Shown here piece by piece: positions 23,315 through 30,958 of a stretch of DNA of 64,000 bases. The stretch spans positions 248,001 through 312,000 of the forward strand of contig JAPMXV010000060.1 of assembly GCA_026936335.1 (NCBI GenBank). Direction: 5' to 3'. A program made the position numbers and the translations under genes. Each line of letters starts with the position of its first letter. Position 1 is the first letter of the stretch. The notes under the pieces are model-generated. The model was not told the origin of the DNA. It searched no databases and saw nothing but the letters and a program-made list of their open reading frames with translations. Source of the stretch: Mantamonas sphyraenae. Its lineage: Eukaryota > CRuMs > Mantamonadidae.

Positions 23315-24472
23315 ATGTCTCGTCGATGTCCACTCCACAACTACACCTTTACGGTGCCTGTCATCCACACTATGTACCAGAATAGCACCCCAAGCGACGG
23401 ATGGGGCAACAAGACCAGAAGAACCCCGTCCATGTCCAAATCGGCTGTAGACGAAGGGGCTGTGGCCCTCTTGAGTTTGGAACAGAAGCAGCGACTGTTT
23501 CATCCCGACGACGTGTTCTTCCACTTTGTGCGTGGGGCCCTGCTGGACCAGGTGGTCCGTGAGGGCGCCGACGTGTGCGAGTTGTGGAACCCTGGCTATA
23601 TCAGTCATGCAACAGTGTACAAACCCCTGCAGATTTCATCGCTCACCCTCTGTGTGACCAAAGAAGAGCGAAAGGACGAGTTGGCCGCGTTTCTCGATCG
23701 TATCAGCGGTATGGAGCCCGAGCCGACGTTGGCTGTGTTGAATGCTGGTCAACCCCTGCTCGAGACGCTCGGACGTAGCAATGAGGAGCAGCTGGACTGC
23801 ATCACAGCCTTTCATGGGTTTGACCGTGTGTGGAAGGACGAGCAGACGGCAGATATCTTTCTGGCAGACATCGCAGCGTCGCTTAAACGCGGCGGCACGT
23901 TTGTCGGCATCACCTACGACGCTGCAGAGGTGTGGAGCAATTCACTGAAGGGGAAGCGGAAATCTCAGCACGACCCACGACGGGTGTTTGGTTCGTCGTG
24001 CCAGGTGATTGCGCCAGCTCAGATGACGGCGTTTGGCTGCGAAGTAGTTCTTCGCTCAGTGCGTGGCTCGTCGTACAAGGAACTGCGGGGCAACCTCGTG
24101 CAGTCGTCCACATTCATCAAAATGGCACGCCAGCACGGACTCCGGTGTGTGCATATGACCGACATGGTCAAGTTCTTTGGCGACAACGCGTCGCTCTACA
24201 GGGATTTGCTCAAGAATGTGTCCTACGCCAAGTCTGAGCTGGGCACATACACTGCCATCCACATGGTGTTTTGTTTTCAACGTGAGAGCGAAGAGGAAGA
24301 GGCGGAGCGACGCCTGCTGGACGAGGCACGGAAGGAAAGGCAAAGACGGGGCAAGAACGTCGGCGAGGAGAGCGATGCAGATCGCAATGCGACTGCTGAA
24401 GATAATGATCAAGAAGCACAGGATGGTGGCGAGGATGAGGAGGGAGATGGAGACGACATGGACATCGAATGA
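23315..24472 (+). CDS. degenerate mRNA cap (guanine-N7) methyltransferase-like protein
   Basis: An intronless frame in the unique spacer of the inverted repeat, 385 aa from ATG 23315 or 366 aa from ATG 23372. The C-terminal half follows the Abd1/RNMT pattern: an SAM-fold motif post-II stretch with LKRGGTFVGITYD, and STFIKMARQHGLRCVHMTDMVKFF. The closing piece is SELGTYTAIHMVFCFQR, like the LSKSEWEATSIYLVFAF end of RNMT. At the place of the SAM-binding motif I (LDLGCGKGGDLLKW in the family) it reads DVCELWNPGYIS, so the glycines and acidic residue are missing. I infer a pseudoenzyme or a cap-pathway cofactor. The C-terminal tail is acidic. The start at 23315 lies in repeat sequence that mirrors the gene's own 3' end, so the original 5' end may have been lost. 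Family assignment is moderate. Confidence 0.6.
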   Translation: MSRRCPLHNYTFTVPVIHTMYQNSTPSDGWGNKTRRTPSMSKSAVDEGAVALLSLEQKQRLFHPDDVFFHFVRGALLDQVVREGADVCELWNPGYISHATVYKPLQISSLTLCVTKEERKDELAAFLDRISGMEPEPTLAVLNAGQPLLETLGRSNEEQLDCITAFHGFDRVWKDEQTADIFLADIAASLKRGGTFVGITYDAAEVWSNSLKGKRKSQHDPRRVFGSSCQVIAPAQMTAFGCEVVLRSVRGSSYKELRGNLVQSSTFIKMARQHGLRCVHMTDMVKFFGDNASLYRDLLKNVSYAKSELGTYTAIHMVFCFQRESEEEEAERRLLDEARKERQRRGKNVGEESDADRNATAEDNDQEAQDGGEDEEGDGDDMDIE

Positions 24473-24515
24473 GACATCGCAAAGGCAACCAGCACAACAA
24501 AGCACTCTCAACACA

Positions 24516-25616
24516 ATGGGCGAACAAGCATTCCGTGCCGAAGTGGAAGTCTTCCAGAAGTTGGAGCGAGGTGCGTGTGTCCCGCCTCCCCTCCTCTGCA
24601 CCCTCAATCCCATCCAGCACTGACACAGCCAGCCAACCCGCCGTGCAGATCTCGAGACGCAGCGTCAGAATCTGCAAACGCTGATTGCGTCCAAGAACGA
24701 GACCCAGCTGGTTCTTGATGTATGTGAATGCGCCAGTGATTGTGTGCCGTTGCATTGGAGGCGCGGTGTGTGTGTGTGTGTGTGGTAGAAAGCGGAGATG
24801 CAGAAGGGGGAGGCTGAAGGCTGGAGTGAAGGTGGGCGGGAAACGGCCGCCGTTCACAAAGTGGACACTGTTGGCTCAGTACACAGCCACCACACACCGC
24901 GTTTGCTGTCACACGTGCGCCCATAGACATGTGTGTGTGTGTGTGTGTGTGCATGCGTGAACGGCAATGGCGTGTGTCGGTGAAGCGGGTGAAGGAGGAC
25001 GCGGGTTGATCAACCGCCAACCGCTAGAGGCAACAGGCCTCAACGCGGTTGCTCCGCTCCCTTTTGTCAGCTGGACGGATACCACACGGCTGGTGTGCGA
25101 CCGCCTATGCGCACACCGGCCCTTGGAGCCACACATACACGTGGTCACTGACACGGCGGCGGGTTTGGCAACACACACACACACTCTCTCTCTCAGGAAC
25201 TGACGGGACTGGAGGATGAAGACGAGGTTTTCAAGCTTGTGGGACCAGTGTTGGTGCCGCAGGATCTGGACGAGGCACGCAACAATGTGAATAAGCGCCT
25301 GTCGCACATTGACGGCCAGATGTACGTCCTTTGCCGCACCCTGTCCTTGCGACCCAGCCATCCACACACAAAGCTGACACAGCCGTACACACCGGTGACA
25401 CCCCATCCACTTCCATTAGCGAGGCCATCGAGGAGCGCATGGAAACCATGCGTGCTTCGTCCAAGCGCAGCCAGGAAAAGGTACGTCCACGCCCGTCTCG
25501 TCGCTGGCTTGCCCACTCGCAGCAACAGCTCACCCTCCCGCTCCCTTCTCCTTGCTTCCTCTCAGCTCCAACGCATGCAGATGGAAGCCCAGCGTGCAGG
25601 CCAGAACCGCCAGTGA
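24516..25616 (+). CDS. PFDN6: prefoldin subunit 6, right copy
   Basis: Exons 24516..24570, 24649..24719, 25197..25321, 25420..25480, 25566..25616 give 120 aa with phases 1, 0, 2, 0. The protein is the same as the copy at 22181-23275 by my reading; in exon 2 I see a silent Thr codon change (ACG here, ACT there). Intron 2 (477 bp) ends in (AC)n(TC)n, whose length differs between the arms. The gene follows the central methyltransferase-like stop codon after 43 bp and is convergent with uL23. Function is as for the left copy: a subunit of the prefoldin hexamer in cytosolic actin and tubulin folding. Confidence 0.93.
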
Positions 25617-25735
25617 ACGTGTGCAACCACTTCCACCGCAAAAAACACACCCTCTTCCCTCGCTCAATCAACTTGCAAACACAGACTGGTCCCCTTCAAT
25701 GAGTGTGTACATTCCTGCCCACAACATTTGGCCAT

Positions 25736-26595
25736 TTAAAGCACGCCAATGTTGCCAGCAACCTCCAGCGCGTCGTAGTCGCCAGCCAGCTTCACGAAAG
25801 CCTTCTTGCGGCCGTCCGGGCGGATCAGGGTGTTCACCTTGGCGCACTTGACCTCGTACAGCTTCCACATCGCCTCCTTGATGTTGTTCTTGTTCGAGCG
25901 CAGGTCCACAATGAACGTCAGCGTGTTGGTCGCCTCCATCTTCTGCAGAGCGTCCTCAGTCGTCACCGGGTACTGGATGATCTGGTACTCGTCAAACTTG
26001 GGCACCACCTTGGCGATGCTGCGCAGGTAGCGCGGAGTACGGCGCAGACGCAGAGTCTTGGGACGGTGGAACGTCGTCGACTTGTGCATTTTGCGCAGGC
26101 TCTTCTTCGTGCCGCGCGCCTGGGCGTTTGCTGCGCTGATGGCTGTGTGTGTCCAAACGTGTGGTGTGTCAGCCCATGCTCCCCGTCTTCTTCCGTCTTC
26201 TCCTGTCCACTTCCATTTCTCTCGCACCCTCCTCCCCCCGTTCCGCCGCCGCCAACACCCTCGCCCGCCTCGCATGCATTTTTTCCAGCATGCGCTCTGA
26301 GCCCCTCCACAGCCCACACTGTACACGCTATACACCTCCCGTCCACCTTCCCCTCTGTGCCCGTCTCCTCCACATCTCCTCCATCCCCTTCCGTCCTCAT
26401 CCGACCCTTCTGCCCACCCCTGCCGCCCGAAAACGCCGTTGGCCCAATCTCCTCTCCGGGGCCTCCCGCCACTTGCCACCGTCCCTGCACGCCCATGCCT
26501 CTTCCACACACATTTCCCTATCTCTCCTCCCATGCACACCCTCACTCTCCTTCTCTCTGTACACCTCTACACATCCTCATACCTTTCTTGACCAT
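25736..26595 (-). CDS. RPL23A: 60S ribosomal protein uL23 (L23a), right copy
   Basis: Exons on the minus strand: 26595..26583 (13 nt) and 26142..25736, separated by a 440-bp intron of exactly the same length as in the left copy. The 139 aa product is identical by my reading. In the intron I counted only about three substitutions against the left copy, while the region upstream of the ATG has about seven differences in the outermost ~90 bp of the arm. Both copies keep promoter-proximal sequence (about 150 bp), so both could be expressed. Confidence 0.94.
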
Positions 26596-26773
26596 GATTT
26601 GTTGCTGTGTTGTGTTGGGCGCACAACCGCACACCCACCTCCCACCCCTCCCGCACCCTCATCTTTCCCATGCAGCGTTTGCATCCCACGCTCCCCACTC
26701 CTACTCCCCCTTCTCCTCTTTCTCTCCATCTCGTTTCATCCCTCCCATCCACCTTGGCGTCATCTTTCTGCTC

Positions 26774-28123
26774 TCACAGGAGTTCCTCTCGCAGTCCCTG
26801 GCCCTTCTTGCCATCACCGCCACGTGGAGCACGGCTCGAGCGCATCGATCGCCCAGGGCGACGGCTTCTTTCGCTGCGCTCGGCGCTCATCTGCGCCAGC
26901 TTGCTCTCACGGGCTTCCATCTCATCGCCTCCGTCGCGAACACGGCGCCAGTGCCGATACCCTGCATATCCCAGGGCAAACAGGAAGCCAAAAAATGTCA
27001 GCGTGAAAGAGACAGCCGACGATGTGTCACCTGGCCCGATTGCCATCCCGATCATGGAACACACAGCTGCCCACAGGCACATGGCGTAGGTTGTCCCGCG
27101 CCACAGATTCACGGTCCACACGTTGCATGGCATCAAGCGTATGTTTGCCACCAACAGGACTAAGAAACACACTGTGATCATGGACATGATCACCCACACC
27201 CACTTTTCACCGCTGAAGAACGTGTAAAGCGCTGCAAGCAGGTACTTCACCTGGATCGACAGAATCATGAACGACGCCCTGTTTTTCACGTCGATCTCTC
27301 GCACCAACGTCCCGGCCGTCACCAAAAGCGTGGTAGGATAAAAGATCACCAACGCCAGCAGTGCCAAAATCGCGTACACCAGATGTGTGCCCTCCCAACA
27401 CGTGATCGAGCAATCCCGATCTAAAAAGATATGCCCTGGCTCGTATGTGCACGACAGCCACTGAAACATATTGTCGCAGAAGGGCAGATACATCAGAGGC
27501 GGCAGTTCAAACACAAGCAGCTCTCCCAGAAGCCGCAGCTTTGAGCTTCGTGGCAGGTCAATGGCCGCGTCTTTCAAGTCGTTCAGCCAGTCGATGTCCA
27601 GCATCACACCCGCAAAAAGTGCAATCAACATCATAGCGTAGAGCACAGAAATCGAAAACAGCACCCAGAACGAGAGGATGTCCGTCACCTTGTCGTGCCA
27701 GTCCAAAAACACCACGTTGAAAAACCACGATGTCCACGTCGGCGGCGGGGCCATACACTTTTCCCCCAAATGCAGGTTTGGCGGCTGTGCGTACGACACC
27801 AGTTGCAGCGCCTCCACTGCCACCACCACCACAATAAACAGGTTGCGCGGCCCATTCGGCAGCCGCGTTCGCTCCGGAGGTCGGAAAATCACGATCGTCT
27901 CCGCGTCGTCAAACTCGTCGTCCTCGTACGAGTAGTCCGACGCGTACGAGTACTCACTAAAGTCCGCGTCTATATCGTCCGTCTCGTACCGCAGCGCATC
28001 CTCCTCCGTCACTAGAAATCGCTGTGAGTACCACCACACCGACCCGCAACACAGCCAGTACAGCATGAACGGGATGCCCATCCCCAGCGCAGCAGCCAAG
28101 CCAGCATCCGTGGTTGACACCAT
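26774..28123 (-). CDS. multi-pass membrane protein, family not recognised
   Basis: 449 aa from ATG 28123 (MVSTTDAG); the longer frame to 28207 begins with TTG and is rejected. I count about eight membrane helices, for example at the N-terminus (GMGIPFMLYWLCCGSVWWY), NLFIVVVVAVEALQLV, SFWVLFSISVLYAMMLIAL, LVYAILALLALVIFY, WVWVIMSMITVCFLVLLV and FTLTFFGFLFALGYAGY. An acidic Tyr-rich loop (DADFSEYSYASDYSYEDDEFDD) follows the first helix, and a basic Arg/Ser tail ends the protein. A Cys-containing loop (FCDNMFQWLSC..DRDCSITCWEG) is probably extracytosolic. It resembles lineage-specific multi-pass proteins of protists, but I cannot name a family or function. The stop codon is about 20 bp from the edge of the inverted repeat. 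Confidence 0.8.
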   Translation of the reverse strand: MVSTTDAGLAAALGMGIPFMLYWLCCGSVWWYSQRFLVTEEDALRYETDDIDADFSEYSYASDYSYEDDEFDDAETIVIFRPPERTRLPNGPRNLFIVVVVAVEALQLVSYAQPPNLHLGEKCMAPPPTWTSWFFNVVFLDWHDKVTDILSFWVLFSISVLYAMMLIALFAGVMLDIDWLNDLKDAAIDLPRSSKLRLLGELLVFELPPLMYLPFCDNMFQWLSCTYEPGHIFLDRDCSITCWEGTHLVYAILALLALVIFYPTTLLVTAGTLVREIDVKNRASFMILSIQVKYLLAALYTFFSGEKWVWVIMSMITVCFLVLLVANIRLMPCNVWTVNLWRGTTYAMCLWAAVCSMIGMAIGPGDTSSAVSFTLTFFGFLFALGYAGYRHWRRVRDGGDEMEARESKLAQMSAERSERSRRPGRSMRSSRAPRGGDGKKGQGLREELL

Positions 28124-28260
28124 CCTCGCAACTCTTGCACAACCGGCTTTCGCTTCCTTTGCATTGCCCTGCGCACAAAAAGGTCTCCTTTCCCAACGCC
28201 TGCGCAAACTCCCTCTTCAACGCATGCGCCGAGACCGTGAGAGCACAAAGACAATACATT

Positions 28261-29766
28261 TCATTTGCGTGTGTTTGCCCCCTTGTTCTGTTGCTGCACA
28301 TAGAAGCTCGCTCCCACTGCCGCTGCCGCCACCACCACCATCCCACCAAACACCGTCCAGTAACTCATCTCACCCTTCTTTGTCTTGCCTGCCACGCTGC
28401 CATCTCCTGCATCCTCGTCCTCGTCCTCGTCATCTTCTCCTAGCTCCTCCTCCTTGCGCCTCTGGGCGGCTGCACGCTTTTTGGCGAGTGCCTTCGGTGT
28501 CATGTCGTAGGACACCTTGGCATCATTGTGCTCCTGCAGAAACGACTTGACCGTGTCCACAACCACGCTTGCCTCCAGACTGCTCTCGCACAGGTCATCG
28601 TAGTTGAACATCCGGTCTGTGGGGTCGCCGTTCTTTGCCGTCGATTTCAACCCCAAGTACGCTCGCCACGAGCGAGAGTCGTCAAACACCCAGTTCGGCT
28701 CTGCGCCTTGCTTTTCCTCCAGTGCATTCAGTTGCTCTGCCAGAGGGCCAAGATCCACACGCGGTGCAGGCGACGCCGTCTGCATCCGCACGGCGGACTC
28801 GTACCGGTAGTACAACGCGTACGTGCGCTTCCACACAAGCAGCACTCGATAGTGCTTTGTGCGCAGAAACAGCTGCCGCAATGACAGGGTGCCCAGCACA
28901 TTCGGTGCCGTGACCACACTCAGATCCAGAGCCGGAAACTCCTCCACCTTTGCCGTCAACTCCAGCATTGTCTGGCTCATCTCGTCTGCAGCCACCATGG
29001 CCTCCACCTCTTGTCGGTGTGGACTGTCCTTGCTCACTTGTCCCTCGCTGCCCACCATGTCCTCCACAATCTGCAGCAACGGCGCAACCATCTCCCCGTC
29101 CGCGTTGTTTGGACCCTCCAGCATGGCCCGGTACATCTCTCCGGTCACCTGCAGTGCGCCCTCGCCACTGTGCTTCGCACGCAACCTGTCCGACTCGGCT
29201 TCCAGAACGTAGCAGATGCCTGCAGCTACACTGTCCTTTGTGTACCCAAAGTCGCCCATCCGCGCAACCTCGATCAGCACCTCCCGGTGTTTCAGTGCTC
29301 GCTCAGGGTCCAACAGCACGGCCAGGGCCACCACACCGTCCACGTCAAAGTGATCGTTCGTCACATACTTCACGTCCCGATACCGTGTGTGCACACTCTC
29401 GTCCTCCAGAAAGTTGAACGCCATCTCCGTGCTGAGATCCGCCCCTTCCTTCACGCTTTCGGGCAATCCCTCATACTGCTTTCCGTCCATGTGCGACAGA
29501 AGCATCGCCGTCGACTCGTTCTCCCAAAAGTCCCCCGCTGAAGCGTTCTCCTAGCGCGTCAGTGACAACAAGCCCGTGCTCTCCAGCTTTCCTCCCTCCC
29601 TTGCCTTCCCGAGCCCCTGCTTACCATCCACCAACATGTGCTTTTCTCCTCGTTCCAGCAGGTGCACCTCTTTGTACTCGAACGCAGGGTACAGCATCAC
29701 GCCACTTGTTGTTTGGTTTGCCGTCGCCGGCGCAATCCAATTGGGCCTCGCAACAACCACCACCAT
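28261..29766 (-). CDS. tail-anchored protein with a TNDHFDVDG motif (DUF6687-like)
   Basis: Exon 1 is 29766..29625 and exon 2 is 29537..28261, with donor GTAAGC, acceptor TTCAG and phase 1 agreeing; 472 aa. The N-terminal ~300 residues include the sequence VTNDHFDVDGVVALAVLLDP, which I associate with the mostly bacterial DUF6687 family. The histidine and aspartates there look like a metal or catalytic site. A later acidic/basic linker (EELGEDDEDEDED) leads to a single C-terminal membrane helix (FGGMVVVAAAAVGASFYV) with a short basic end. That is a tail-anchor arrangement for ER or mitochondrial outer membrane. The function is unknown. Its ATG overlaps the ATG of the divergent synapsin-like gene in the tetranucleotide CATG. 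Confidence 0.72.
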
Positions 29767-30931
29767 GTCCTCAAAGACCAAAATCCTGCTCATCATCGAC
29801 TACGACCCGTCTCACAACTGGTACGAACTGTTTGAGCGCATCACGCTGGACGACGGCAGCTCCATTGAAGTCCACCAGACGCAGTGGGCCGAGATGCAGT
29901 GCAACGTCACTCAAGAGGGCCTGTTTGTCGACATCCAACCTGCAGACTCGCCCATCTATGGCACGAACCAGAAGAATCAGCGCACCGTGCAGCCCGACTT
30001 TGTTTTGATCCGCAATTTTGCTCGGGCCGTCCACGAGCAGTCGTTCATGCACAACGTCCTCGCGTTCATCCATGCAGGCATCCCTGCGGTCAACAGCTTC
30101 GAGTCCATTTATTCTTGCATGGAGAAACCCGTTGTCTACGGGGCCATGCGGGCCATCCAACGCAAACTTGGCAAAGATGACGACGGCAACTGGGTGTTTC
30201 CGCTCATCCCGCAGAACTTTTATCCCAACGAGGCTGCAGGCACAGGGATGCCCTTCAAGATGCCCTCCACCCCAGCGGTGATCAAAGTCGGCAGCACGCA
30301 CGCGGGCTACGGAAAGATGCGTGTTCTCAACGACGACGACTACATGGATCTCCAGTCCATCCTGGTGCTCCACAACGACTACTTCACCACAGAGTCCTTC
30401 ATTTCCTCCTCCCACGACGTCCGTCTGCAGCGCATCAGCAGCAACCTGGATGGCGCCGAGGTTCACTACCGCGTCTTCAACAAGATCAGCGACAACAACT
30501 GGAAGGGCAACTGGGGCAACATCCGCTACGAGCAGGTGGAGGTGACTGCCTGGCACAAGCTCATTGCAGACGAATGCGCTGCTCTCTTTGGCGGCCTCGA
30601 GATTCTTGCCCTCGATCTTGTCCACGACACCTCCACCGACCGTGACGTCATCATCGAGCTCAACGACACCGCCATTGGCCTTTTTCACGAAGCCGAGGAG
30701 GAAGACACGGGCTACATTGTCCAGGCCGTCATTGAGAAGTGGAACGCGCACAACGCCGAGTTTCCCGACGACTCCACCTCGACCTTTGTGTCTGCGTCCT
30801 CCTCCTCCTCCACCACCACCACTACTGCTTCCAAGGAAAACCCCGTTCCCAAGGCCGAGGTCCTTCTCGACGAGAACGGCATTCCTCTGCCCCCGCCTCT
30901 TCCAAGCAACCAAACCGAGAACGACGAATGA
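29765..30931 (+). CDS. synapsin-like ATP-grasp protein
   Basis: An intronless 388 aa frame from ATG 29765. The longer in-frame extension to 29576 has no ATG near its start and would overlap the neighbour's exon 1. The order of motifs is that of the synapsin C domain: KILLIIDYDPSHNWYELF at the N-terminus, QPDFVLIRNFAR, HAGIPAVNSFESIYS, KPVVYGAMRAIQRKLG, FPLIPQNFYPNE, VIKVGSTHAGYGKM, DVRLQRISSN, and FGGLEILALDLVH..DVIIELNDT near the end. The typical glycine loop (HSGMGK in animals) is HAGYGK. Animal synapsins bind ATP and coat synaptic vesicles. Here only the ATP-grasp core plus a Ser/Thr/Pro-rich tail is present, with no animal A/B/D domains. In a protist the role is presumably older, perhaps vesicle binding or a ligase-type reaction. 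Confidence 0.88.
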   Translation: MSSKTKILLIIDYDPSHNWYELFERITLDDGSSIEVHQTQWAEMQCNVTQEGLFVDIQPADSPIYGTNQKNQRTVQPDFVLIRNFARAVHEQSFMHNVLAFIHAGIPAVNSFESIYSCMEKPVVYGAMRAIQRKLGKDDDGNWVFPLIPQNFYPNEAAGTGMPFKMPSTPAVIKVGSTHAGYGKMRVLNDDDYMDLQSILVLHNDYFTTESFISSSHDVRLQRISSNLDGAEVHYRVFNKISDNNWKGNWGNIRYEQVEVTAWHKLIADECAALFGGLEILALDLVHDTSTDRDVIIELNDTAIGLFHEAEEEDTGYIVQAVIEKWNAHNAEFPDDSTSTFVSASSSSSTTTTTASKENPVPKAEVLLDENGIPLPPPLPSNQTENDE

Positions 30932-30958
30932 AAGGAGAACCCAGGCATCCATTTGTGT

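Larger units (their letters stand above)
21043..23335 (+). repeat. inverted repeat, left arm (uL23 + prefoldin 6)
   Basis: This segment is the near-identical reverse complement of 24460-26753. Matching landmarks sum to a constant: uL23 ATG 21201 and 26595, and stop ends 22060 and 25736, both sum to 47796. The prefoldin ATGs (23275, 24516) sum to 47791, showing a few small indels. The outer edge is the shared GGTGG..GGGAGG block at about 21043. The inner edge lies in sequence matching the 3' end of the central gene. Differences cluster in introns and the outermost ~90 bp; both genes are intact. Confidence 0.93.
24460..26753 (-). repeat. inverted repeat, right arm (prefoldin 6 + uL23)
   Basis: This is the partner of 21043-23335. 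It begins inside the last codons of the cap-methyltransferase-like gene (GACATCGAATGAGACATCGC here, against GACATCGACGAGACATCGC on the other arm). It ends at CCCATCCACC, about 20 bp from the stop codon of the membrane protein at 26774. No terminal inverted repeats, transposase or target-site duplication are evident. Confidence 0.92.

Noticed and set aside
21043-26753. Reading the inverted repeat as a transposon with long terminal inverted repeats
   Set aside because: The arms carry host housekeeping genes with introns, there is no transposase, and no target-site duplication at the edges.
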